Notes: generated by a model not told the origin, from the sequence alone. Shown: positions 18,057 to 26,945, counted from the first letter of the stretch. The stretch is 64,000 bases of DNA from Nocardioides jiangxiensis (GCF_030580915.1 NZ_JAUQTA010000002.1:1-64000); one strand, 5' to 3'. Made by a program: numbers and translations.

Positions 18057-18683
18057 TCAGGAGGACGAGGCGGTGGTGGCCACCTGGACGCACCAGTCGC
18101 CGGCGCGCGCCACGAGGTCGGCCTCGGAGGCCTCCTTGGCGGGGGCGGCGACCGAGCACGCCAGCCAGGCGTCCCCGAACAGGCCGCGGTAGGTGACGGT
18201 GCGGCCGGCGGAGCTGCTGCACACCGTGCCGACAGCGGGGGAGCCGAACCTCGCCGCCGGCGTCGTGTGGCAGCCCGGCGTCTTCCGTGCCGCGGCAACG
18301 AGCTGGGCTGCCTGCGCCGGCGTCACCGGCGGCACGAAGACCCAGCTGCGTGCGACCACGTCGCCGTGGGCGAAGACGCAGCCGTACTCGTGGGAGAGGT
18401 CCTCCGTGCCGGGCAGGCGTTCGCCGTTGCCGTAGTGGGCGGTGGTGACGTCCTTGGTCCCGACGGCCTCGAGGACGGCCCGGGCCGGGATCCTCGAGCA
18501 GAACGAGATCCGCTCGACGTGCGCCACCGTGCCGTCGTACGACGCGAGCGGGGTCGGCTCCGGAGCGGCTGGGGGAGGCGTCGGGCCGCCCCCGCATCCG
18601 GCCAGGAGTGCCCCTGCGAGCGAGGCCCAGGCGACGGCGCACACGCTGCGCCACGTCCTCACAGAACCGGTGCGACGAGCCAT
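18057..18683 (-). CDS. DUF3558-like lipoprotein
   Basis: A 208-residue exported lipoprotein. The signal peptide ends in the lipobox LAGC (Cys near residue 30), followed by a Pro-rich linker (PTPPPAAPEPTP). The mature domain has SFCSRIPARAVLEAVG, resembling DUF3558 proteins of actinobacteria, and six Cys that may pair. It is convergent with the hydrolase gene (2 bp apart) and divergent from ftsE. The function is unknown. Confidence 0.72.
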   Translation of the reverse strand: MARRTGSVRTWRSVCAVAWASLAGALLAGCGGGPTPPPAAPEPTPLASYDGTVAHVERISFCSRIPARAVLEAVGTKDVTTAHYGNGERLPGTEDLSHEYGCVFAHGDVVARSWVFVPPVTPAQAAQLVAAARKTPGCHTTPAARFGSPAVGTVCSSSAGRTVTYRGLFGDAWLACSVAAPAKEASEADLVARAGDWCVQVATTASSS

Positions 18684-18770
18684 GGGGCCACCCTAGGTGC
18701 ACGTCGCCGGAAGCGTCGCCGGGGGCGCGGGTGCGACACGCAGGTCCGCGGTTCTGGTTGTCCGCTCACC

Positions 18771-18776
18771 TAAAGT
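18771..18776 (+). promoter_or_regulatory. -10 box TAAAGT for leaderless ftsE
   Basis: TAAAGT ends seven bases before GTG 18784. Confidence 0.45.
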
Positions 18777-18783
18777 CTGTGCA

Positions 18784-19473
18784 GTGATCCGCTTCGAAAA
18801 GGTCAGCAAGACGTACCCCGGCCAGGACCATGGTGCGCTCGAGAAGGTGTCGGTCGACATCGAGAAGGGCGAGTTCGTCTTCCTCGTCGGCGCCTCGGGC
18901 TCGGGCAAGTCGACGTTCCTGCGGCTGATCCTGCGCGAGCAGAGCGCGACGGACGGCCGCGTGCACGTGGCCGGCAAGGACCTCAACCGGCTCGCCGGCT
19001 GGAAGGTCCCGCGTCTGCGCCGCCAGATCGGCACCGTCTTCCAGGACTTCCGCCTCCTCCAGAACAAGACCGTCGCGGAGAACGTCGCGTTCGCGCTCCA
19101 GGTGATCGGCAAGTCTCGCGCCGACGTCGACCGCCTCGTCCCCGAGACGCTCGAGCTGGTCGGACTGGCCGAGAAGGCGGACCGCATGCCCGACGAGCTC
19201 TCCGGCGGTGAGCAGCAGCGCGTCGCGATCGCGCGCGCCTTCGTCAACCGTCCGATGATCCTCATCGCGGACGAGCCCACCGGAAACCTCGACCCGGCGA
19301 CGTCGCTCGGCATCATGAAGCTGCTCGACCGGATCAACCGCACCGGCACGACCGTGATCATGGCGACCCACGACGCCGGCATCGTCGACCAGATGCGCAA
19401 GCGCGTCATCGAGCTCGCCAACGGCAAGGTCGTGCGCGACGAGGCCCGCGGCGCCTACGGCTACGAGAACTGA
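18784..19473 (+). CDS. ftsE: Cell division ATP-binding protein FtsE
   Basis: A 229-residue ABC ATPase, the exact family length. Walker [10 protein letters not shown] is near residue 38, the signature LSGGEQQRV near 139, Walker [10 protein letters not shown] near 158, and the switch His in MATHDAG follows. With FtsX it forms the divisome-associated complex that activates septal peptidoglycan hydrolases. It is followed after 11 bp by ftsX and then by a periplasmic-type M23 hydrolase gene, the likely client. Confidence 0.97.
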   Translation: MIRFEKVSKTYPGQDHGALEKVSVDIEKGEFVFLVGASGSGKSTFLRLILREQSATDGRVHVAGKDLNRLAGWKVPRLRRQIGTVFQDFRLLQNKTVAENVAFALQVIGKSRADVDRLVPETLELVGLAEKADRMPDELSGGEQQRVAIARAFVNRPMILIADEPTGNLDPATSLGIMKLLDRINRTGTTVIMATHDAGIVDQMRKRVIELANGKVVRDEARGAYGYEN

Positions 19474-19484
19474 GAGCCCTTCCC

Positions 19485-20393
19485 ATGCAGATGACCTATG
19501 TCTTCACCGAGCTCAAGCAGGGCCTGCGTCGCAACGTGTCGATGCACCTCGCCGTCGTCCTCACGCTCTTCGTGTCGCTGACCCTCGTCGGCCTCGGCGC
19601 GCTGCTCAAGCTGCAGGCCGACCACGCCGAGGAGCACTTCGGCAAGATCAACCAGGTCGTGGTCTGGCTGTGCAACGACGCGTCGAAGGCCAGCACCTGC
19701 ACCGGCGGCGTGACGCCCGCGCAGAAGTCCGCGATCCTCAAGGTGGTCCAGGACAACCCGGAGGCGAAGGGCTACCACGTCGAGTCGCAGCAGACCGCCT
19801 TCGAGAAGACCAAGCGCCTCTTCGGCCAGCAGTACCAGACCAAGCTTCCTGCGGACTTCGGGCCGGACGACCTGCGTGAGTCGGTCTGGATCGACCTCAA
19901 GGACCGTCACAAGGCCGACGGCATCATGAGCGCCGTCGAGGGCCTCGACGGCGTCGACAGCATCCGCGACTCCCGCGGACTCGTCGGCCCGATCTTCAAG
20001 ATCCTCGACCGGATGCAGATCGGCTCGCTGCTCACGGCGGGCGTGCTGCTGATGGCAGCGCTGCTGCTGGTCGCGAACACGATCCGGCTCACGGCGTACG
20101 CACGGCGCCGCGAGATCGGCATCATGCGCCTCGTCGGCGCCGGCACGCTCTACATCATGCTGCCGTTCCTCCTGGAGGCACTCATCACGGCGGTGGCCGG
20201 TGTCGCCCTCGCGGCGGCCGCGCTGTCGGCGTTCGAGTACTTCGCGATCGTCCGCGGCGTCAGCGACCTTCGCCTGATGCCGTGGGTCGACTGGACCGAC
20301 ACCCTCTTCGCCATCGAGGCGGCCGCGATCCTCGGGCCGATCCTCACGGTTGTCCCGACACTCCTGTTGACGCGCAAATACCTCAAGGTCTGA
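19485..20393 (+). CDS. ftsX: Cell division protein FtsX
   Basis: A 302-residue membrane protein. One N-terminal helix (residues ~21-42) leads to an extracellular domain (~45-170, with Cys in VWLCNDASKASTC). Three C-terminal helices form the FtsX permease core (LLTAGVLLMAALLLVANTIRL; ARRREIGIMRLVGAG). FtsX transmits FtsE ATP hydrolysis to an external hydrolase. ATG 19485 follows a GAGAGCCC region. Confidence 0.96.
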   Translation: MQMTYVFTELKQGLRRNVSMHLAVVLTLFVSLTLVGLGALLKLQADHAEEHFGKINQVVVWLCNDASKASTCTGGVTPAQKSAILKVVQDNPEAKGYHVESQQTAFEKTKRLFGQQYQTKLPADFGPDDLRESVWIDLKDRHKADGIMSAVEGLDGVDSIRDSRGLVGPIFKILDRMQIGSLLTAGVLLMAALLLVANTIRLTAYARRREIGIMRLVGAGTLYIMLPFLLEALITAVAGVALAAAALSAFEYFAIVRGVSDLRLMPWVDWTDTLFAIEAAAILGPILTVVPTLLLTRKYLKV

Positions 20394-20446
20394 CGCACGT
20401 CACCTACCGTCGAAACTGTTCTCTTCCCCGAACGAAGGTTTCACCC

Positions 20447-21730
20447 GTGGCTGGCCCCTTCCCCTTTGCCAACCGTCCCGACGTCACCCATCGCCGCCTG
20501 GGCGCGCTCGCGCTCGCGTCCGTGGCCGTGATGGCCCTCTCGACCCCGCTCGCGTCCGCCGAGGACGACCTGAAGGACAAGCAGAAGCAGGTCCACCACC
20601 AGGTCTCCCGCGCCGAGTCCGACCTCGAGGACTCGAGCGCGACGGCTGCCCGGGCGACCGCCGCCCTGCACCGCGCCGAGGCCTCGCTGCACACGGCGAA
20701 GGTCCGGCTGCACGCGACCCAGGCGGCGCTCCACGAGGCGCGGCTGCGCGACCAGAAGATGCAGGACGCCCTCGACGAGGCGGTCCACAACCTCCGGGTG
20801 GCGCAGCACGACCTCGAGGAGGGCCGGCAGAAGGTCGCCCACCAGAAGGACGACATCGCGGCGTTCGTGACCTCCGTCTACGAGCAGGGCGACCCGCGCC
20901 TGCTCGGCTTCGCGGCTGTCGCCGGGGCCGGTGACCCGGGCGACATGACGCGAGCGATGGCCTTCAACGAGTCCTACGGCGACCGCGAGGACGCTGTGCT
21001 CTCCGCCCTCGAGAACGCCGAGCAGGAGCTCGCCGCGCGTGAGGCGCAGGTCGAGGCACGCAAGGCCCAGGTAGCGGCCAGCCGGGCTGCCGCCGCGGCC
21101 AACCTCGTCGACAAGGAGGCGCTGGAGAAGAAGGCCGCGTCGGAGACCGCCCACGTGCAGTCCCTGGTCGACGAGCGTGCGGCCATCCAGCACCAGGCGG
21201 CGAAGGCCAAGGCTGCCGACCGCGCCGCCCTGGCCCACCTGAAGGCGAAGGAGGACCACATCGCGGCCCTCCTCAAGCAGCGTGCGGCGGCCGAGATCCG
21301 CAAGCACGGCGGCAACTACGCCGATGGGCCCGGCTACCTCTCCGCGCCCGCCAGTGGCCCGATCACCTCGCCCTTCGGCTGGCGCATCCACCCGATCTGG
21401 CACACCCGCATGTTCCACAACGGCATCGACTTCGGTGTCGGCTGCGGCCAGCCGCTGCGTGCGCCGGCCGACGGCGTGGTCGTCGCCCGCGGCGGCGGCG
21501 ACTGGGACCCCTCGGGCAACTACATGTTCATCGACCTGGGCGTCCATGGGGGTGTCGGCCTCTCCACGAGCTACAGCCACGCCTCGCGCTACATCGTCGG
21601 CGTCGGGCAGCACGTCAAGCGCGGCCAGACCATCGGCTACGTCGGCGACACCGGCTGGGCGACCGGCTGCCACCTGCACTGGACGGTCAAGGAGAACGGC
21701 GTCGACGTCGACCCGATGAAGTGGCTCTGA
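20447..21730 (+). CDS. M23 peptidoglycan hydrolase with coiled coil, FtsEX partner
   Basis: A 427-residue secreted protein. The signal peptide (cleavage near STPLASA/EDD, residue ~38) is followed by a long heptad-rich coiled coil (~40-300, with Lys/Ala/Glu-rich segments). A LytM/M23 domain follows with zinc ligands in HNGIDFG and HLHW. The layout matches EnvC/PcsB/RipC-type hydrolases, whose coiled coil docks to FtsX. Position directly after ftsEX supports a septum-splitting role. GTG 20447 is chosen because it precedes the basic signal-peptide start. Confidence 0.92.
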   Translation: MAGPFPFANRPDVTHRRLGALALASVAVMALSTPLASAEDDLKDKQKQVHHQVSRAESDLEDSSATAARATAALHRAEASLHTAKVRLHATQAALHEARLRDQKMQDALDEAVHNLRVAQHDLEEGRQKVAHQKDDIAAFVTSVYEQGDPRLLGFAAVAGAGDPGDMTRAMAFNESYGDREDAVLSALENAEQELAAREAQVEARKAQVAASRAAAAANLVDKEALEKKAASETAHVQSLVDERAAIQHQAAKAKAADRAALAHLKAKEDHIAALLKQRAAAEIRKHGGNYADGPGYLSAPASGPITSPFGWRIHPIWHTRMFHNGIDFGVGCGQPLRAPADGVVVARGGGDWDPSGNYMFIDLGVHGGVGLSTSYSHASRYIVGVGQHVKRGQTIGYVGDTGWATGCHLHWTVKENGVDVDPMKWL

Positions 21731-21777
21731 CCCGGGTCGCTTCGAAAACCGCTCGCCTGCCCTGAGAGAATGGCTGA

Positions 21778-22257
21778 ATGGCCAGGGAACAGGGCACCAA
21801 GCCCATCGCGCAGAACAAGAAGGCGCGGCACGACTACCACATCGACGAGACGTGGGAGGCGGGCATGGTGCTGATGGGGACCGAGGTGAAGTCGCTGCGT
21901 CAGGGGCGTGCCTCCCTGGTCGACGGCTTCGCGGAGATCGAGAACGGCGAGGTCTTCCTCCTCCACGTCCACATCCCCGAGTACCTCAACGGGACCTGGA
22001 CCAACCATGCCGCCCGGCGCCGCCGCAAGCTGCTCCTGAACCGGTCGGAGATCACCAGGATCGAGCGGAAGCTGGGCGACAAGGGCTACACGCTGGTGCC
22101 TCTCCAGCTCTACTTCAAGGACGGCCGCGCCAAGGTCGAGATCGCGCTCGCGCGCGGCAAGAAGGCCTACGACAAGCGCCACACGCTCGCCGAGAAGCAG
22201 GCCAACCGCGAGAAGGAGCAGGCCGTCCAGCGGCGGCTGAAGGGCTACAAGGACTGA
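21778..22257 (+). CDS. smpB: SsrA-binding protein SmpB
   Basis: A 159-residue SmpB that delivers tmRNA to stalled ribosomes. Diagnostic blocks are [31 protein letters not shown] and a basic C-terminal tail ([18 protein letters not shown]) that occupies the mRNA channel. The gene for its RNA partner, ssrA, begins 91 bp downstream, the arrangement seen in many actinobacteria. Confidence 0.97.
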   Translation: MAREQGTKPIAQNKKARHDYHIDETWEAGMVLMGTEVKSLRQGRASLVDGFAEIENGEVFLLHVHIPEYLNGTWTNHAARRRRKLLLNRSEITRIERKLGDKGYTLVPLQLYFKDGRAKVEIALARGKKAYDKRHTLAEKQANREKEQAVQRRLKGYKD

Positions 22258-22347
22258 CCGGTCTCCGCGGCGTGCTCGACGAGGAATAACCGGTCGAGGC
22301 ACCGGGTTGTGCCCACTAGACTGTGAGCGCAGTTTGAAAAATCAAGA

Positions 22348-22717
22348 GGGGCTGATCGGTTTCGACTTGGGACGTTAGTTCCAGGGGAAGCGGGTCGAGA
22401 AGGCAGCGTTATCTCGTTAACGATCGCTGCAAACCAATAGTTGCCAACGCTAAGCGCAACGACTTCGCTCTTGCTGCCTGAGTAGCAATCGAAGGGTCAG
22501 ACCGGGCATCCGTCCTCGTCCCGGACCCTGGCCTCATCTAGAGGACTTGCTGATCAACCTCTGTCGGGAGGGTTGATCGGGACTCAATCCTGACTGAGCC
22601 TGTCGGCGCACGTGTCCGTGCCAGCGCCGGGGCCGAGAAAAGCGCACACCGCGGACTACGCCCGTAGAAGACCTGGATCGACGCTCGAGGACCGGGGTTC
22701 GATTCCCCGCAGCTCCA
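22348..22717 (+). ncRNA. ssrA: Transfer-messenger RNA (tmRNA)
   Basis: The 5' end GGGGCTGA pairs with the 3' CAGCTCC to form the tRNA-like acceptor stem, and the T-arm GGTTCGATTCC is near the 3' end. The tag frame starts with GCC at 22443 after the AATAGTT element and encodes ANAKRNDFALAA, ending at TGA 22479-22481, with TAG two bases on. The FALAA end marks tagged proteins for ClpXP-type proteases. Pseudoknot-like GC repeats lie between tag and 3' domain. The 370-nt length is typical. Confidence 0.96.
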
Positions 22718-22740
22718 CGTGTGACAGCCCTCTTGGCATG

Positions 22741-22772
22741 CGATGGCCGGCTCCCTCGGGAGCCGGCCATCG
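22741..22772 (+). terminator. Terminator of ssrA
   Basis: CGATGGCCGGCTCC pairs perfectly with GGAGCCGGCCATCG around a 4-nt loop, 24 bases past the tmRNA end. The rest of 22718-22953 holds nothing else recognisable apart from a TACGGT box at 22942. Confidence 0.85.
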
Positions 22773-22953
22773 TCGATTTCCGTGCTCTCACCTGTTCGTG
22801 GCGCTGCGCGGGCCGCTCCTGCTCGCCGCTGGCCTGTCGCGGAGACGTGGCGCCTGCCCCGGTGCCGGTCGACGCCCCGCGGTCCATCGACGACATCCTG
22901 CCCGTCCGGGCGCCGGCCTGCCGGCAGGTCTCCGCGCCGGTTACGGTCGGGAC

Positions 22954-23358
22954 ATGGACTGCGTGTTCTGTTCCATCGTGGCAGGGGAGACCCCGGCGGA
23001 GGTCGTGCTCGAGACCGAGGCCCTGCTTGCGTTCCTCGACCGGAGGCCCGTCTTCAAGGGGCACGTCCTGCTGGTGCCGAAGGAGCACCACGTCACGCTT
23101 CCCGACCTGCCGGCGGAGCTCCGCGACCCGTTCCTCGCGGCCGCGCAGAGGCTCGCCACGGCGATGGTCGCCGGGCTCGGCGCCCAGGGCAGCTTCGTCG
23201 CCATGAACAACACGGTCTCCCAGTCGGTGCCACACCTGCACTGCCACGTCGTGCCGCGCACGAAGGGCGACGGGTTGCGGGGCTTCTTCTGGCCCCGGCG
23301 ACCGTACGCCGACGGCGAGCCCGCGGCGTACGCGGAGAGGCTTCGCTCGGTGCTCTGA
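22954..23358 (+). CDS. HIT family nucleotide-binding protein
   Basis: A 134-residue histidine-triad protein with the catalytic HLHCHVV and an N-terminal CxxC (MDCVFCSIVAGE) typical of zinc-containing HIT proteins. The family hydrolyses nucleoside phosphoramidates or dinucleotides, but the exact substrate is unknown. TACGGT at 22942-22947 ends six bases before ATG 22954, so the message is probably leaderless. A longer open frame upstream overlaps the tmRNA and is not coding. Confidence 0.92.
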   Translation: MDCVFCSIVAGETPAEVVLETEALLAFLDRRPVFKGHVLLVPKEHHVTLPDLPAELRDPFLAAAQRLATAMVAGLGAQGSFVAMNNTVSQSVPHLHCHVVPRTKGDGLRGFFWPRRPYADGEPAAYAERLRSVL

Positions 23359-23435
23359 CCCGCACGGTGGAGACACGGCCTAAGGTGGCTGGCGGTGCCC
23401 GACCACGACGGCGGGCCGACGGACTTGGAGGAAAC

Positions 23436-24188
23436 ATGGGTCGTTACGACGGACGCGTCGTGCTGGTGACCGGTGCCGCGCGCGGTCTCGGTTTCGCGAT
23501 GGCGCAGCGCTTCGCCGACGAGGGTGCCGCGGTCGCGATCGTGGACCTCAACGAGGAGGACGCCGCCGCGGCGGCGGCCAAGCTGCCGAAGGCGATCGGC
23601 ATCGGCTGCGACGTCGCCGACCGCGCCGCGGTCGAGGCGGCGGTCGAGCGCACGGTCGCCGAGCTCGGCGGGCTGCACGTGCTGGTCAACAACGCCGGCA
23701 TCACTCGCGACAACCTGCTCTTCAAGATGACCGACACGGACTGGGACCTGGTCATGAACGTGCACCTGAAGGGCGCGTTCCTGATGGCCCAGACGGCGCA
23801 GAAGATCTTCACCGCTCAGCGCTACGGCAAGATCCTCAACCTCTCCTCGATCAGCGCCTACGGCAACCGCGGCCAGGCCAACTACTCGGCAGCCAAGGCC
23901 GGCGTCCAGGGCTTCACCAAGACCCTCGGCAAGGAGCTCGGCAAGTTCGGGATCAACGTCAACGCCATCGCGCCCGGCTTCATCGTCACCGAGATGACGG
24001 AGGCGACGGCCCGTCGTCTGGGCATGGAGCCGGAGGAGTTCTTCAAGCTCAACGCCGACCACAACCCGGTCGGCCGGGTGGGCCAGCCGGAGGACATCGC
24101 GGCTGCCGCGGCGTTCCTCTGCAGCGACGAGGCGTCGTACATCACAGGGCAGACGCTGAACGTCTGCGGCGGCGCCGCCATCCACTGA
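23436..24188 (+). CDS. SDR oxidoreductase, FabG-like
   Basis: A 250-residue classical SDR. TGAARGLG (residue ~12) binds NAD(P), and NNAGITRD, the catalytic Ser in LNLSSISAYG and YSAAK (Tyr ~152) follow. The C-terminal RVGQPEDIAAAAAFL and GQTLNVCGG are typical of 3-oxoacyl-ACP reductase-like proteins. Substrate could be an acyl-thioester ketone. The ribosome site GGAGGAAAC directly precedes ATG 23436. Confidence 0.9.
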   Translation: MGRYDGRVVLVTGAARGLGFAMAQRFADEGAAVAIVDLNEEDAAAAAAKLPKAIGIGCDVADRAAVEAAVERTVAELGGLHVLVNNAGITRDNLLFKMTDTDWDLVMNVHLKGAFLMAQTAQKIFTAQRYGKILNLSSISAYGNRGQANYSAAKAGVQGFTKTLGKELGKFGINVNAIAPGFIVTEMTEATARRLGMEPEEFFKLNADHNPVGRVGQPEDIAAAAAFLCSDEASYITGQTLNVCGGAAIH

Positions 24189-24360
24189 GCGGCCCGAAAA
24201 GCAGGTCTGACCTGCACATATGCGACCCGGCCCGACCTCGTCGGGCCGGGTCGCGTGCGTCACGCGAGGTGGATCACATACCAAAGTAGGGGTCTCGAGT
24301 GGCCTTTCGGCGGCCCGGTCCGTACGGTCGTGGCCCAACAACCGAATACCTGCGCTCCGG

Positions 24361-24522
24361 CAATCGCCGAGTCCTGCCCGGCCGGAGCGTTCCCCGATCT
24401 CGACAGATCTGGGCAGGAGTGGGGGACCCACAGGTTCCACGCGGTCTCCGGACCGCTCGGGGTGAAGCCACCTAGGTGGCGGAGCACTTTCCAGCTCTAA
24501 CCCGACAGCTCACCTCACAGGC
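24361..24522 (+). promoter_or_regulatory. c-di-AMP riboswitch (ydaO/yuaA leader)
   Basis: The leader before the NlpC/P60 gene carries the conserved ydaO-type blocks. These are ATCGCCGAGTCCTGCCC at the 5' side, GGGGTGAAGCCACC in the middle, and CCCGACAGCTCACCTCACAG before the gene. This class senses cyclic di-AMP and in actinobacteria typically controls cell-wall hydrolase genes, usually shutting expression off when ligand is high. Boundaries are approximate. The upstream part 24189-24360 contains no gene; a promoter must lie there, but I cannot place it with confidence. Confidence 0.88.
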
Positions 24523-24541
24523 GTGGGAAAGGAACACACTC

Positions 24542-25030
24542 ATGCCTGCGATCTCCCGCATGCGCAGCCTCGTCGTGCTGCCGTTCGTCATGCTCGCCCT
24601 GTGCCTCGGCCTGGTCGCCACCACCGTCTCGACCGCCCCGAAGGCCGACGCCGCGCTCACGCGCTCGGCGAAGATCCTCAACGGACTCACCATCGCCAAG
24701 CACCAGCAGGGCGACCCGTACAGCTACGGCTCGGCCGGCCCCGGTCGCTTCGACTGCTCGGGCCTGGTCTACTACTCGATGCGCAAGGCGGGCATCTCCG
24801 TGCCGCGCTCCTCGGGCGCCCAGGCCGGCGCCACGCGCCGCATCAGCAAGTCCAACATGAAGCCCGGCGACCTGATGTTCTTCAGCTCGGGCGGCCACGT
24901 CTACCACGTCGCGATCTTCGTCGGCTGGAAGGACGGCCACCGCCGCATGATCGACGCGCCCAAGTCGGGCGACCACGTGCGCATCCGCGCGCCGTGGACC
25001 TCCGACTGGTACGCCGGCACCCTTCGCTGA
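24542..25030 (+). CDS. NlpC/P60 (C40) cell-wall peptidase
   Basis: A 162-residue secreted endopeptidase. The signal peptide ends near residue 37 (APKADA). The catalytic Cys72 is in RFDCSGLVYYS and the His in HVYHVAIFVG. The domain occupies nearly the whole mature protein, with no SH3 or LysM binding domain visible. It cleaves stem peptides of peptidoglycan. ATG 24542 follows GGAAAGGA by nine bases. A c-di-AMP riboswitch lies just upstream, linking it to cell-wall or osmotic state. Confidence 0.93.
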   Translation: MPAISRMRSLVVLPFVMLALCLGLVATTVSTAPKADAALTRSAKILNGLTIAKHQQGDPYSYGSAGPGRFDCSGLVYYSMRKAGISVPRSSGAQAGATRRISKSNMKPGDLMFFSSGGHVYHVAIFVGWKDGHRRMIDAPKSGDHVRIRAPWTSDWYAGTLR

Positions 25031-25060
25031 CGTATCGTCGCGAAGTCCTGGATCTCGGGG

Positions 25061-25104
25061 TCTGAGGGCGCGCCTCCGCCGTCGTGCGGAGGTGCGCCCT
25101 CAGA
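25061..25104 (+). terminator. Terminator after the NlpC/P60 gene
   Basis: TCTGAGGGCGCGCCTCCGC pairs with GCGGAGGTGCGCCCTCAGA (one mismatch) and is followed by CTTTGAGG. Confidence 0.85.
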
Positions 25105-25141
25105 CTTTGAGGAGATCTGCCACCACCGATCGGAGATTCCC

Positions 25142-26149
25142 GTGCGCCGCATGCGCCTGTCCGTTGCCGCCACCCTCGCCGCGAGCGTCGTCCTCGCCGG
25201 CTGTGGAGGGTCGACCGGCAACGGTGACACCGGCTCGAGCGACAAGCCCTCCAGCAGTGCGCCCGCTGCCCAGCCCGAGACCTGGCCGCTGACCGGCCTC
25301 CGTGTCCCGGACGGCCGCTCGCCCGAGTCGCCTGCCTACATCGTGAAGATCGACAACACCGGCGCAAGCGCCCCGCAGTACGGGCTCGGCAAGGCCGACA
25401 TGGTCGTCGAGGAGCTCGTCGAGGGCGGCATCACGCGCCTCGCGGCGTTCTTCCAGTCGCAGCTGCCGACGAAGGTCGGCCCGGTCCGCTCGATGCGCCT
25501 GACCGACATCGGTGTGGCGAAGCCGCTGGGTGCCGAGATCGTGACGTCGGGCGCCGCCGTGCCCACGCTCAACGGGCTGCGTGAGGCCGGTGTGAAGTTC
25601 GCCGACATGAGCAACCCGGCGGTCGTGCGCGACTACGACGGCTCGCACGACTACCTGCACAGTGTCGTGGCCAACCTGCAGAAGCTCGCCGCCCAGCAGA
25701 AGCACCCCGCGCGTCCGGTCGACTACCTGCCCTTCGGGGACGCGAAGGGCATGGCGGGCGGCAAGCCGGCCACGGCGATCGACGCGCGGATGTCGGCTGC
25801 CCGTACGGCGCACTGGCAGCTCATGGGCCACAAGTACGTGCTGCAGAACGGCTACATGCCCGACGGCGACGTCTTCAAGGCCGACACCGTCATCACCTGC
25901 ATGGTGAGGACCTCGCTGGCGCCGTACCTGGACCCGGCCGGCAACCCGGTGCCGGTCTCGCACTTCGAGGGCAAGGGCCAGGCGATCATCTTCCACGACG
26001 GCAAGGCCGTGCGCGTGACGTGGAAGAAGCCGAAGGTCGGTGACACGGTCACGTTCGTGACCAAGTCGGGTGCGCAGTTCAAGGTGCCCGCCGGTCGCAC
26101 CTGGCTTCACCTGGTGCCGAGCAGCGGGGGCAGCGTCAGCTTCCGCTGA
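25142..26149 (+). CDS. DUF3048 lipoprotein (YerB-like)
   Basis: A 335-residue lipoprotein. The lipobox LAGC is at residues 18-21, followed by a Ser/Gly-rich linker. Then come the two DUF3048 subdomains, with the first carrying AYIVKIDNTGASAPQYGLGKADMVVEE in pieces and GPVRSMRLTD, and the second VTWKKPKVGD near the C-terminus. The family occurs widely in Gram-positive bacteria with no established function. GTG 25142 is followed by the basic MRRMRLS-type start. The last 14 bases overlap the convergent TetR gene. Confidence 0.88.
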   Translation: MRRMRLSVAATLAASVVLAGCGGSTGNGDTGSSDKPSSSAPAAQPETWPLTGLRVPDGRSPESPAYIVKIDNTGASAPQYGLGKADMVVEELVEGGITRLAAFFQSQLPTKVGPVRSMRLTDIGVAKPLGAEIVTSGAAVPTLNGLREAGVKFADMSNPAVVRDYDGSHDYLHSVVANLQKLAAQQKHPARPVDYLPFGDAKGMAGGKPATAIDARMSAARTAHWQLMGHKYVLQNGYMPDGDVFKADTVITCMVRTSLAPYLDPAGNPVPVSHFEGKGQAIIFHDGKAVRVTWKKPKVGDTVTFVTKSGAQFKVPAGRTWLHLVPSSGGSVSFR

Positions 26150-26852
26150 CCGCCTCGTCGCCGTCGGCACGATCCGTCGTGCCGACGAGCGACCGCATGC
26201 CGTCGAGCAGGATCCCGAACGCCGCCTCCACCCGCTGGGTGGCGGCGGAGGGGTCGGTGCTCTCGACGATGGCATCACCGGCCGCTGCCAGCGCACCGAA
26301 GAAGATTCGCGAGAAGGTCTCCTGCATCTGGGAGTCGACGCCCAGCGCGTCGCCGCTCAGGACCCCCGAGACGACGTCGCGGACGACCGCGAACGTCGAT
26401 CGCTCCTGCTGCTCGGCGAACCGCTGCGGGCCGAGCACCGTCGGTGCCTCGTGGACGACCAGGCGGCTGTAGGCCGGCTCGCGCAGCACCTCCAGGAACG
26501 CCGTGAGACCGGCACGTGCCTGGTCCCACGGGTCCTTCGCGCCCTTCATGGCCCGGGTGATGCTGCGCGCGGCCTGGTCCTCGAGGTCGGAGAGGACGGC
26601 CTCGAAGATGCCCTGCTTGCCGGAGAAGTGGTGATAGAGCGCGCCCTTGGTCACCTTCGCCTCGGAGACGATCGCGTCGAGCGAGGTGGCGGCGTACCCG
26701 CGGACGGCGAAGAGCTGCTCTGCTGCCCGGAGGAGGGCGCGGCGCGTGGCGGCGGAGTACTGCTGGCGGCGGCTGATGCCCGTGACGCCGGCCACGGTCG
26801 AGACGCCCGGAAGGGAGATCTTGGACCGTCCACCGCCTGCTGTTCTGCTCAC
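26136..26852 (-). CDS. TetR family transcriptional regulator
   Basis: A 238-residue repressor with an N-terminal extension of ~28 residues. The TetR helix-turn-helix covers residues ~30-80 (RRALLRAAEQLFAVRGYAAT, ...TKGALYHHFSGKQGIF), followed by an all-helical ligand domain. The start is GTG 26852; the minus-strand promoter TTGTCC-N16-TAGACT ends six bases before it, indicating a leaderless transcript. The CTGGACA-AG-TGTCCAG palindrome covers this -35 box, so autorepression is likely. It is divergent from the gene at 26985, which may be its target. Confidence 0.92.
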   Translation of the reverse strand: MSRTAGGGRSKISLPGVSTVAGVTGISRRQQYSAATRRALLRAAEQLFAVRGYAATSLDAIVSEAKVTKGALYHHFSGKQGIFEAVLSDLEDQAARSITRAMKGAKDPWDQARAGLTAFLEVLREPAYSRLVVHEAPTVLGPQRFAEQQERSTFAVVRDVVSGVLSGDALGVDSQMQETFSRIFFGALAAAGDAIVESTDPSAATQRVEAAFGILLDGMRSLVGTTDRADGDEAVSGS

Positions 26853-26878
26853 GGCCGAAGTCTAAGTGAGCGCCATCA

Positions 26879-26894
26879 CTGGACAAGTGTCCAG
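26879..26894. promoter_or_regulatory. Operator CTGGACA-AG-TGTCCAG
   Basis: A perfect 7-bp inverted repeat with a 2-bp centre overlaps the -35 box (TTGTCC, 26886-26881) of the TetR gene. Confidence 0.65.
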
Positions 26895-26912
26895 AGTCAC
26901 CGCGTGGGCGTT

Positions 26913-26933
26913 TGGCATACCGCCGGTATGCCA
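26913..26933. promoter_or_regulatory. Operator TGGCATACC-GCC-GGTATGCCA
   Basis: A perfect 9-bp inverted repeat with a 3-bp centre. It covers a likely -35 box (TTGGCA, 26912-26917; -10 TACGGT, 26936-26941) of the rightward gene at 26985. Confidence 0.7.
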
Positions 26934-26945
26934 CGTACGGTCATT

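Noticed and set aside
22612..22953. Upstream extension of the HIT protein frame.
   Set aside because: It overlaps the tmRNA 3' domain and its terminator; the HIT domain begins at the ATG 22954.
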